Below, in pieces: positions 25,296-35,465 of a stretch of DNA of 64,000 bases (positions are counted from its first letter, which is position 1; the number at the start of each line of letters is the position of its first letter). Source of the DNA: Tulasnella sp. 424. Lineage: Eukaryota > Basidiomycota > Agaricomycetes > Cantharellales > Tulasnellaceae. A program made the translations under genes and the position numbers. A model generated the notes under the pieces. It saw only the letters and a list, made by a program, of their open reading frames with translations, was not told the DNA's origin and made no database searches. The stretch spans positions 1 through 64,000 of the forward strand of contig WSUB01000045.1 of the NCBI GenBank assembly GCA_019633425.1, read 5' to 3'.

Positions 25296-27344
25296 TCAGC
25301 AAGCCGGACCCGATACAGGCCGAAGAACGGCGCACCTGCTACCAGGTTCGGTAATAATTCTGGGGGTATCGTAGCCCGTCTCAGTGGTGGCCGAATAAGC
25401 TGAAGTAGCACTCAGAGGAGGCTGAGAGGAACTGTCCATGCTTCCTCCAGCAGTAGATGACGAACTTCCATCGGAGGGTTTCGGACGACGGACACCCTTT
25501 CGTTGCTGTTTAGGCCAATTGAACAGGTGCCTCATCCATTTCTCCATATCAATATCAACATTTCCATTGTGCACGATCCAAGGATCTTGGAGAATTTCCC
25601 GCGGCGCAGGTCGGTGTGTACCATCGATGATTAGACTAAGACGCGTCGCGTCAGCAATCAGTTCAAACAGGGAGTGGCTGAAGTATCAAGTACCATCTGT
25701 TCACAAAGTCCTTCATCGACTGAGACCACACAGCGCCAGGCTGACCATCTGGACCTTGCGCCTCATCCTCGAGCTCTGGAATGTCACCGTTCACAATGAC
25801 GCTGAGTAACTCGATGGGACCAAGGTCTGGTGGATACGGAAATTTATTCCGAGCAAGCTCCAAAATCGTCAGGCCGGTAGACCAGACGTCGGAACGGATT
25901 GAGTAGGGATCCCCCCGAATCCGCTCGGGCTAACAAGGGAGACCCGCAACCAATTAGCAGCCATTGAATGCCGGACCACATGATGGACTCACCGACATAT
26001 ACCAACTCGTACCAGTGAAAGTGCCTGCCATGGAGTTAACCAAGACACCAGATACGCCGAAGTCGCATAGCTTTACGACGCCATCTCTGGTGAGGAGAAT
26101 ATTGGATGGTTTGATATCTGGATGCCGTAGTTAGCATTGAAAACATTATCGCTGCGAGAAGCACGAACCTCGGTGGATGATCTTCCTGCCGTGAAGATAG
26201 TCCAAGCCGAGTAGAACGCCCAGAGCGATTTTCGCGACAACCTGTTCACCAATGCGTTTCTTCTGCTCTCGAAGTTTCTTCGACACGGTTTCCAGCGAGC
26301 CACCCTCGCAGAACTCCATGAGAAGGACTACTTCCGCAGCCGCTGCAGGGAAGCGGTCGATCAAAACTAGCTTATATGAAAGACGCGTGGCACTTACCCG
26401 CATTCCCCGACGACAAGTAAGCGCCATAGAACTCGGTAATATTCGGATGTATACACGTTGACAAGAAGTCCAACTCGCGCCGTAGTTGACGAGGTGGCGT
26501 TTCCGGGTTCGCAGGGATAGTCTGGAAGTAAGACGTTAACAGGGCAAGGACCGCTGTAACCTCGATGACGTACCTTCATAGCCATCATCTTTCCCGTATG
26601 TTTTTGCTTGACTTGGTAGACCGCTCCTCCTGCGCCTTCTCCGAGTCTCCTGACACTTTCAAACATGTCATTGTTCCAACGGATGGCATCCTCATTCTCC
26701 GGATCAGTCGTTTCTCGAATCTGGATGGCCTCGATTGCCTTCTGCAAATCCGACATCTCGTTCTCGCGAACAGTGCTAGTACCGTTCGCCGCAGGTACGA
26801 TAGTGGCGATTGGCGGTCTTATGGTCTCCGCCGAAAACGGTTCGGTATAAGGCGTCGTAAGTGAGTTGTTGGTGGGGGGTGCCACGGGCTGTTGATTAGG
26901 CTGCGGTATTATACCATAATAGGATTCATAGGCCTCCGATGGGGAATTATTCCCGGACTGCGTCCTGAAGGTCTCGACAGAAGGTAAAGCCAGATTGAGT
27001 GAAGGGGTTGGCTTGTTAATCGCAAGCCCGAGTTTCAGAGCCGGCTTCTTTGCGGTCGCGGCCGCACCACCCTGGCCGTAGACCAGGGACAGATTCGGAC
27101 GCAACGAAAGGGATTCAGAGCCCTGCGACTGCTGATGTTGAGGTGGCGGCGTGGGTGCTTGGAATCCTCCTCCAACATTGAGAGCTAGACGAGGTCGGGC
27201 ATTGAGGTAAGGGGTGGTCGCGCCGGGTGAGTCTACCGTTTCCTGAGCGGAAAACGTCGGCGAAGTGAGATTCATGTTAGAACCGTTCGGGGTAGGCATC
27301 GGTCTTGCGCCTCTCGGTCGTGATGGTGGTGGGGGGGCTGCCAT
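25296..27344 (-). CDS. MAP kinase kinase, MKK1/2 (cell-wall integrity) type
   Basis: A long disordered N-terminus (about 1-220, Pro/Ser/Gln-rich) is followed by a complete kinase domain split by several introns: [13 protein letters not shown] glycine loop, the MMAMKV lysine, an EFCEGGSL hinge, [23 protein letters not shown] (completed across an intron at about 26150), CDFGVSG, the MAPKK activation segment [19 protein letters not shown], and [14 protein letters not shown]. The GEGAGG loop, the GDIPELEDE region and the MEKWMRH tail resemble yeast Mkk1/Mkk2, so it probably activates the cell-wall-integrity MAPK. The last exon ends either by read-through to the stop at 25296 or, with one more intron, shortly after ...ITEPGSS; both give nearly the same protein. 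The Pro/Ser-rich N-terminus probably carries MAPK docking or phosphorylation sites. Confidence 0.93.
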
Positions 27345-28172
27345 TGCTGAGAGATTATTAGAGTGCGAGGGCGAGGTTGAAGAGGATCGATAGAGGAACG
27401 CGGATCAGGCTTTCCTTCACGCACGCGCTAATCGGTCTACATCCCAACCTCCCGCGCCCCACGCACTCACTGACAACCACAAACCAACGCTCCAATATTC
27501 TTGTCAACTCTCGACAAATTCCTACCGGCTATCATGATGTGCTCTTCAGGGCCTCGCACTTTTAGCCTCCTTTACTGAAGCAATGTCGGTATCGGCGCTC
27601 GGCCGACAACATCGATTCTTGGACCCCCGGGATTTCCTCGATGTACAATAAGCTGCGGGATGGGACAGTACGCAATGGAAAGGTATTTTTAGGCTATCTA
27701 CCTGTGCATTCTCTCATCCAGCTGCGCGGTAAATGCCCGAGCAGGATCTTGGCACGAAGGATAGGCCTTAATGGCAGCATCAGTTGTCTGCATTCGAAAT
27801 TGCACTCTGGAACGAATGTAATTCGCTTACGCCTGGCTTCCTTTGTTGAACGAACGAAACGACGGGCTTTGTCGAATTAGAAGGCTGATCATGGAGTTAC
27901 CCCACCGAGCTAAAACATATTTGCTATTGTCTGAGGTCTCACTCAGGCTTTTCCAATAGTCGAATTGACTCAGATACCGATGAATGTCGTTTTGTCTCTC
28001 TGACGGTGAACATTTCTGTCCGATAAGCGTTGCATTGTCTCGCTGTGCGACTTTGCCCGTGAACTCACCTGCTGGCTGCATTTGTCTTTGTCCCGGATAC
28101 CCATGTTATAAACGCCATTCCTCCACACCCCATCTGCTCGCTCGGACCCCACTTCCCCTACGTACCCGCTGC
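27345..28172. other. Divergent promoter region
   Basis: About 830 bp between the start codons of the MAPKK gene (minus) and the hypothetical gene (plus). No coding frame is supported: the apparent upstream extension of the plus-strand ORF to 27984 has no motif and may be leader. Probably a shared bidirectional regulatory region. Confidence 0.5.
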
Positions 28173-29208
28173 ATGTCAAGGCAGGCCACGTCCACATCCA
28201 CTGCTCCTTTCCTCCGTGGTCGGTCCCCCACGAGGAAGCGCATTCCATTCGAGGTGCTATACGAGTGCCCAGCGCCAGGACACTCATTCGTGCCCAATCC
28301 CGCTTCAACCGATGGAAGGCACGCCTTAAGTGGCGTTACTGAAGCGGTTGTGGGATCTGACGGAGACTTCACACTCAACGACGAAGATTACTATGAAACT
28401 AGCTCCCCCGGCCAAGAATTCCGGACGCTGTCTCCCGACTATTCCCTCTATGCGGAAACCACTATGGTAGTGGAAGACCATCCTCTCTCGGAGATGTTGG
28501 ACCATATTCAGACTACGATGGAGAGCTCTCTCCAATGGGTCGTTAGCTTGCACGATCGAGTCGGGTTCCGAACAGAAGCGACCCAGAACCTTCTTAGAAC
28601 CTTTGGCCACCTACAGTACTGGACTAGCGCAGTACTGGAGGAATTAATTGAGGAGGAGGGGAGGATGTCGATCACTGCATTCGATCCACATCAACACCCT
28701 ATAAACCCTCAGAATGAACCTCTCTCGGTCAACGTAAGTGATCCGCGATCGCCCTTTCCTTCGTTCATTAAAGCCTCATTCCTTCCCCACTTTTCTCCGT
28801 TGGCTTCATAGGGCTCCACATCCACGGTCTGCAACGGTTCCGGCGAGATTGAAAGGCCCCGCTACGCCGTTGATGGACCCTCTGACGGCATAGACGGCCG
28901 GCATCCCCAACAAGTTGCCGCCGTCCAGGCTATCCCAGAGTGGCAATCGGGTCTTCAGCCTCCGTGCTCGCAAGTCGCGGACGATAAAGAAGCAGCCCCA
29001 GTCAACCCTCCTCAGCATCCAAGCTACTCGTCTCCCGCTGTACACAGAACACAAAAGGTATTCACACTCACCCATCCCACCCTTATATTCCCGGACTAAT
29101 GTACGTCTGCAGCGGGAGTCGCACCCCAAGGACCCGAGTACAAGGAAACGGGATCCCAACTCCCCCTGGGGAAAGTTCAAGAGTCTCGCTCTGAGGGGTT
29201 CCGCTTGA
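28173..29208 (+). CDS. Hypothetical protein, 300 residues
   Basis: Three exons, 28173-28733, 28812-29057 and 29113-29208 (903 nt), with good GT...AG junctions that keep frame. The start at MSRQATSTST is chosen because the upstream frame is low quality; an earlier start at 27984 is possible. Residues about 90-175 look helical and acidic (DHPLSEMLDHIQTTMES, HDRVGFRTEATQNLLRTFGHLQYW, VLEELIEEE). The C-terminus is basic (RESHPKDPSTRKRDPN...WGKFKSLALRGSA). No domain, signal peptide or membrane segment recognised. The consistent splicing and amphipathic helices suggest a real, lineage-restricted gene. Confidence 0.6.
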
Positions 29209-29662
29209 TTAGCCTTGACTCTTGCCACCCGCTTGGTGGTTGAATCTTTCGCATCCCGAACATACTCGCGTCATCGCAAGCACCTCCTTAATACACCTGT
29301 AACTTACTAGCTGTCCTTTGGGTTCCGAGAATACATTATAACCGGATATTCAAGTTTGCTGGGCCGTCCACAGTATTCCGAGTGGCTGTGGCACTGTGAA
29401 TATTCTAGCATAGACGGGTTTATTCAATGAAGCCAGCAAACCTGAGTGTTCTCGTTTGTTAGGCAGTACCGAGATGTAGCTGACAAGCTCGCGCTTCCCA
29501 TTCGAAACCACCAGAAAAATACAAACAGAAGGATCATCCAATGGTCAAGGAGAGTGGGCCATGTACAATAGTGTCGAGTAGGTAAAAGTATAAAATAACA
29601 CACCCGCAGTCCGAATACGAAAAAGAAAGACGAAGCAATGGTCCAGCCAGCGCCGCCTAGGG
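29209..29662. other. Convergent intergenic region
   Basis: 3' flanks of the hypothetical gene and of the membrane protein gene. A/T-richer than surroundings, with no supported feature. Confidence 0.5.
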
Positions 29663-31884
29663 TTAGTTAGGCGAGTATGCCGGTGGTGCAGTGGCCTGCG
29701 TCCGCCACGTACTAGACGTAACGACCGTGTTTGAGCGAGCGAGGTTGGACCTTGGGTGAACACTAGGCGTTTCTACTGTACCCCCAAGTGGCGAACGGGT
29801 AAAAGTGAATGCAGATGCGAGTGTGTGGCGGAACGATGAAGGGGAACTGGAATAACTAAAGGGGGAAGCAGCAACAGGTGCGGGCGCGGTAGGGGGCAAG
29901 GCAAAGGAGGGGAGTGGGGGCGTGGACGGTAATGGAGGCAAGAGCGGCGATGGGGTCGTAGTGGCCGTTGTCGCAGGGAGGACATCTGATGGCGACGGGG
30001 AAGCATCCGGATCGACCTTCCTGTCTGACTGCCAGCTGCGAGCTGAGTTCCCTGCAGACATCGGGCGGCTGCGAGCTGAATTTCCTGTAGACACTGGACG
30101 ACTGCGAGCTGAATTCCCTGTAGACACCGGACGGCTCCTCTCGGAAGCACTGAGAGAACCGTTCGAGTGACGGACGCTGAGCGACAGCGGCATCATGGGA
30201 ACGTCATCCGCCAAAACACTCATATCCATTCCAGCCGCTTCTTGCTCTCGGCGCTGGCGGTCCAGCAGTTCTCGGATCTCCTGCTGCTGTCGTGCCAGCA
30301 AGGCGACGGAGTTCGGTCTGCTCCTGGAAGGCCTCGCTTCTGGTAAGATAGCTGAAGCGCCGAGACTAGGACCACGGCTCAGGGGGCTCGACGCGTACGT
30401 TGAAGCCGAGTTGCTGAACGGATTCGAAGTTAGGTGGCTTGGCGGACTCGATGTAATAGAGCCTTGAGTATAGGAAAGAGTGTCGGATCTCCCGCCGGGT
30501 ACGGGAGGAAGAGGGCGGGGCAGTCGACGGAATGGATCATTTCTTGGGGACAATGGCGAGAATGCGCTGGAATGGGGTGAAGGAGGAGCTGAGGGGATGC
30601 CTTGCGAAAAAGCCCGAGTAGGAGGTGGCAAAGGGGAAGCGCGGTACGGTGTAATGACAGTGGCGATGGCTGTAGTTATTCTTGTCATGACCGAACGTGC
30701 TGACGACTCCATGGACGACCTTGGCGGTACTGAGTTTATGGGTTGGGATGCCGACAGTCTCGACCCTGGAAACCCGACTGCGGATGAACGTGCCGTCGTC
30801 ATCGTCGGCGGGCGAGTACTCGTTTGATCAAGGGACCAGTTGCTCTCTGCTGGAGTAGCATAGAGAGGTTCTTTTGAGCGTCGTTCGCGTATGCGGACAC
30901 ACCAGTACGTGAATGCGAAAACCACGACAAGAATCGCCAGAGTCCCTGCGAAAATTCCCCCAATGAGCTTGCCGTTAACTCCAGGCGTGGAGGTGTTGTT
31001 CGATGGTATATACGACACGGACGGGGTGGGTGTATTTGACGTTGGGGTGCTATGGCGGCGGGAAAATTTAGCAAACGTGGGCACAAAGCAAAAACAGGGC
31101 GATGGCTTACATGGTCGGCGTTGACGGGGTGAACACCAGCGAATCGAACCCCGACCATAGTCCAGCTCCAGAAGGATTTGATTGTGCGTATTCCAAGTAG
31201 AACTTATGTTCCTTGTTCGGGTCCAAGTTCGTGGCCGACCATGCGTACACAGGGAAGTATATGCCGCTGCTTGCGTTTAGGTTGTACATCTGCGTCAAGT
31301 TAACCAAGCTAGCCGTGCCGCCGTCAATAGATATGCTGACACTCGCGGCTTTTGCTGATGTGATGCCATAGTCTGTTGGGATGGCAAAATTCAGACTGGT
31401 TAGCTTCCTGTCATATGGGTCGTCAATGCCGCGTGGTGGCTCTCACAATAAATGGCTGTGCCTATTTTTGATTGAAGGCGTGCTCGTCAACAAACGTCGT
31501 CGAAGACAACCAGCAAGTGCTCGAATGACACGCACCATTGAACTCGAATGTGGCACTTGGGAGAACAAAGCGCGTTTCGACCGAGGGCCCGAATGTCATG
31601 GTGCGTTTATCGACGGCCGAGAAATTGTACGAATACCAGCCGCCATGGCAGAGTTGGTTAGGAGGGTCGCAGAGAGCTGAAACACGGTAAAGGTCGTCAG
31701 AATCGTCACGGTTCGGTGTTGGACGTCGGGCCTCGGGGAGAGCGAGACGTCATTGTAATTAGGACTGACGGTTGAAAGTGATGCGTGGGTCAATGTCACG
31801 GACGGTAACGTTCGTTTGCGTTTGAGCGAATGTGGTCAATGAGAGACAGCTTAGGACGATAAGCAAGGTAGCGACAGTGGGCAT
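29663..31884 (-). CDS. Single-pass surface protein with long cytoplasmic tail
   Basis: Starts MPTVATLLIVLSCLSLTTFA, a clear signal peptide (ATG 31884). Four exons join to give an extracellular region of about 150 residues (ITFNPLCDPPNQLCHGGWYSYNFS, then YAWSATNLDPNKEHKFYLEY) with several NxS/T sites, a short Ser/Thr/Pro stalk, one membrane helix (KLIGGIFAGTLAILVVVFAFTYW) and a basic stop-transfer RIRERRSK. The remaining tail of about 400 residues is disordered, Ser/Pro/Arg-rich, with a three-fold 13-residue repeat. The layout (glycosylated ectodomain, stalk, helix, long phosphorylatable tail) resembles fungal wall sensors in general, but there is no WSC or Mid2 domain, and similar proteins in Agaricomycetes are uncharacterised. 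Function unknown. Confidence 0.82.
30025..30145 (-). repeat. 39-bp tandem repeat in coding tail of membrane protein
   Basis: About three copies of a 39-bp unit encoding S-R-P-V-S-T-G-N-S-A-R variants in the cytoplasmic tail. Unit length is a multiple of three, so copy number can change without frameshift. It lies in the region of predicted disorder. Confidence 0.85.
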
Positions 31885-32192
31885 GACATGAAAGAGTGAG
31901 ATGGGATGGGGGAAAGAAAGAGGAAAAGCGACAGCAGTCGAAGAGGGCCGGGGACAATTGGATTGTGCCCGTTGGTCCCTGGCTTTCGTTCCCATATGCC
32001 GAGAACCCTTACACGCTTCAGTGAATCCCGACCATCACTAAGTTATTTTTGACCCATTGTGGCTGCCGCGAAACGATATTCACGCACCCACACGCTACAC
32101 GATGGAGAAAACTGTCGAGCTCTATTATCTGCTGGCATTCTAGCGAAAGGGTATGGAATGTGTACACCGGGCTAATCCCACAAAAGCGGCCA
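31885..32192. other. Intergenic, promoter of the membrane protein gene
   Basis: About 300 bp between the 3' end of the phenylalanyl-tRNA synthetase gene and the start of the surface-protein gene, both minus strand. Open extensions upstream of ATG 31884 exist but give no better start. Confidence 0.5.
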
Positions 32193-33813
32193 CTACCGAA
32201 TCTCGACAGAAAGTCTATCTAGCAAGCTTTTCTCAACTTTGCTGTGAACGACGTTAACCTCGTCGTTGGAAAGGGACCTATATGAATACAAAAGATCGTT
32301 GGGATCGACGTCTTTCGGGTTTGTGAAAGGAGAGGGCGAAGGCCGAGGATCGCACCTGTCCATCGATCTATAGTTGATTCTGTAACACACAGAGCGTCGA
32401 CCAGTTTTGGGATGAATGAATTCGTCGATCTGGAACGGCGAGTGTGGCTGAGCCCTTGCAGAAACGGCATAATGCTGTGCCAAGAACATACCATTTTCAC
32501 ATCTTCTACCAAGTCCCCCACTGTGTCCCTGACGATGTCACAAAAGTCGTTTTCGTGGAAAGGCCGAGTGGGCTTGGATGCCTCGTCTGACGAGGGAACG
32601 TCGACCCAGAGACTGATATCTTTGTAGCAGGGGGGGAACTTCGAGTACGGCTTAAAGGTTGTGACTCTACCATCAGTGAACTGCGATAGGAAACGCGGGT
32701 CTGTCGACCAGAAGAGGCGAATGTCGGGTATATTGTACAGGACCATCGCTATGCGCTCCAGACCAAGGCCAAATGCCCACGCAAGGCGGTCGTTGACGTC
32801 TGCAGCCCGGATTAGCGCTGGTATCCCGGCCGACGTTCCATCTGACTCACCTGATCGCACCAACGTGTGATTTTGAACTACCCCGCAGCCCAAAATCTCC
32901 AGCCACTTGCCCTGGAAAAGCACTTCGACTTCGTAGCTAGGGCCGGTCCAGGGGAAATACGCAGGAATCCACCGAACTCTCAGCGGCTCTGACTTGTCTC
33001 CGCCGGCTGGCGTAGAGAAAAGATTCAAGATAAGAGAGTTGAGGTGGTGTTTGAGGTTGGCGAGAACGAGTGAAGCTTGGTATGGGTCATGCTCGATTTG
33101 GTATGGGTTGTCTACCCCGACCACCGTCTCATCCTCGATTATGATGTTCGACGAAGTCAGTTTCGCCTCCATAGCCCCATTCTCGGCCTCCAGCTGCTTA
33201 ATCTTTTCGCTTGTCGTGAGGTCAAACGTCCTCGCTCCCTCAACTTGGTGAAAGACGGGATAATGGCTCGAGTCGATCTCGTCCCGACGGTAAACATCGG
33301 CAATGAGCAGCCACTTCTCCACTTGGTCGCGGAAGACCTGCACTTCGTGTGCAGAAGTGTGTGTTCGCAGCATCATGTCTTTATTTATGTAGTAGCTGTC
33401 CGTCAGACTTCGACCGGGATGATCTGCTGGGAACCCGAGGTCATCGAAGTTTTGTTTGGGGGTGACGAGCGGGGATAGCGAGTTGATGGCCGTGAAAGAG
33501 GGGAATGATGACTCTATGCGCGTTCTGAGAGTATTGAGGGGATGCGAAGGTGTCAAGTGGAGGCGCCGAGGGATTTTGTCGACGATTGTTTGGGTGACGT
33601 TTGTATGGCTGTCCGTAGGGAAGGTCTTTCCTTCAACCACGATGCTGGAAGCTGCAAGTAAAGAGTCAGGTTGAGAGCTATTTATATTCTTTCTGGACAC
33701 CCACCTCGTGTCGATACGCTCCTAAAGAGGGTTTGTGATTGCCAGCGACAAGTCCCGTTCGCTTGTCTCGGAACAGCAGAGACTCTCAGCAATATTCGGC
33801 CACGACTTGGCAT
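32193..33813 (-). CDS. MSF1: Mitochondrial phenylalanyl-tRNA synthetase (FARS2/MSF1)
   Basis: Charges mitochondrial tRNA-Phe as a single-chain class II synthetase. Exon 1 (33813 to about 33705) encodes an Arg-rich presequence, MPSRGRILLRVSAVPRQANG..., consistent with mitochondrial import, and joins to ASSIVVEGKTFPTDSHTNVT. The long second exon holds the catalytic core: HPLNTLRTRIE, NFDDLGFPADHPGR, MLRTHTSAHEV (ATP/Phe site), DVYRRDEIDSSHYPVFHQ, YFPWTGPSYEVEVL, and the motif 3 region GLGLERIAMVLYNIPDIR. After two further introns the FDX-ACB anticodon-binding domain ends with NYRSMDRSLSNDEVNVVHSK...LSVEIR at 32193. All family landmarks are intact. Confidence 0.95.
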
Positions 33814-34122
33814 ACTAGATGAGTTTTTGATGATAAATGGATGATTTAGAGGGCGATTTAGGCTTCCTGGCTGATCTTATGTAGATGGTGATAGTCCCGG
33901 TTGTTGCGACCCGAAATCTGGTGGCGATTTCCCAGGGGTGCTAATCTGGGCAATACCATGTCCGAATTTGACAACCTTAGCATCTCAGGGATATCGAGCA
34001 TTGAATGATCATATAATGGACGGTGAGATAGCATAAATGCAGAAACCATGATCAAAAAGCAAGCGTTAAGCACAAGGTGAACAGTACAAAGGACATGCAC
34101 AACGAATTCCGACAACCGCCGC

Positions 34123-35030
34123 TTAAGCCTCAGCAGCTGGTGGTGCCCGAATTGCAAGCAGACGCTTCCTGGCGAGTTGCGTTCGTGACAAGCCCTTGAG
34201 CTCATCCTTATCCTTGTTACGAGGTACATGTTCGGTGGGGGTGGTGAGGATCACCTTTGGATGCAAAAGACAGAGTTCAGTGATGCTGTTTCCTCGAGTG
34301 CAGGAAACGGTAGACTTTACCTCAACATGGCAAGGGTGACCATCGTAGCGGTTTATCCTACCGTGGGCACGGTAAGTCCGTCGGTGGTTCTTCTGGGCCT
34401 GCTGGACAACGACGCTTCGAATCCTTAGTCCCTCTCCGTCCATGGTCTTCTGCTCAGCATTGGCTTCAGCATTCTTGATAATGCGGAGGAGGTGCTTGAT
34501 GGACTTCTCGGGCCATCGACCTATTGGATAGGCGACGAGAGGTGCAATGCTTAGTCTACGTCTAGTCTGGACGATAGGCAAGCCTCCCACCTTGCGAAGT
34601 CCCGAATTTAGCAGCCTGGGCAGTTCGACCGACACCACCCTTATAACGACGGAAAGGAATGCAGTTCTTGTGCTCGAGGACATCGTTGAGGTACCTGTAC
34701 GCCTTCTTGACGGTCAGGCCTGTAAATCATCCCCAAATGCGGTTGGCATCTTCATATTCCTTCAGTCCAGCTTGAAAGTTCCGCCCTCACCTTGAACGGC
34801 AGCTCCGACCTCACGCATGTTCTTGAAGGATGTCCGTACATTGGATCCACGGGCGACAGCAGCTGTCAAAACGAGACCCTGTATTCAGCACTGAGTCGCA
34901 ACCTGACTGCAGAACCTTGAGTCTCACTCTTGTCGGGGGTGCTGAAGAGTTTTGCGGCGGCGTAACGTACTATAAGGAAATTTTGTTCAGTGACAGGATA
35001 TACACTCCTAAACCAAGTCCTCTTACCCAT
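34123..35030 (-). CDS. RPL17: 60S ribosomal protein uL22 (RPL17)
   Basis: Six exons: 35030-35027, 34969-34928, 34862-34791, 34719-34591, 34520-34321 and 34254-34123, total 579 nt, 192 residues. The first coding exon is just ATGG. The reconstructed protein begins MVRYAAAKLFSTPDKTAVAR and continues RGSNVRTSFKNMREVGAAVQ, VLEHKNCIPFRRYKGGVGRT and RRTYRAHGRIN, characteristic of uL22, a component at the polypeptide exit tunnel. Five introns in a short gene are common for basidiomycete ribosomal protein genes. The usual N-terminal residues between MVRY and VARGSN differ slightly from yeast; the rest is conserved. Confidence 0.95.
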
Positions 35031-35465
35031 TTTTGAAGTTGTGCTTGAAGGATGTCACCGACGACGCGGATTGCTGAGGGGTTGAGATTTCGTTGATTCC
35101 GGTTTAGCCGTGCGAAATTCGACGCACCAGTGTTTTGGTGTGGACTTGCGTTCGAACCAAGCTTTCCGGCATTCCCGCCCTCCCAAAACCGCAGGCGCGA
35201 CGCCCATCATATTCATCACTATAAAGGAACGTGTATAACATACTAGCTCTCACCCGCCGATAATCCAACTACAGTACGAATGGCAATAAGAGTCGCTCCA
35301 GTGCAACCACTCTCAAACATGGTCGATATTACGACACATTTCCCTCGGGTTTCGACGCATTCAAAAGCAATCCAACCGTCGACATTACCGGCCTAAAGTT
35401 ATTGATCTGAATGGCTCTCGAACCTCTTGCTCTCTCACTCATCACTCAACGGTTTCGTTCTCCCG
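35031..35465. other. Divergent promoter of uL22 and tetraspanin genes
   Basis: About 435 bp between divergently transcribed genes. No coding frame is supported. Probably carries the ribosomal-protein promoter and the tetraspanin leader. Confidence 0.5.

Noticed and set aside
24863..25411. 182-codon minus-strand frame between DCAF7-like and MAPKK genes
   Set aside because: Starts in an alternative frame of the last MAPKK exon and shows no domain; the DCAF7-like first exon lies within it in another frame.
33858..34229. 123-codon minus-strand frame overlapping the uL22 3' end
   Set aside because: Another frame of the uL22 last exon plus its 3' UTR; no motif.
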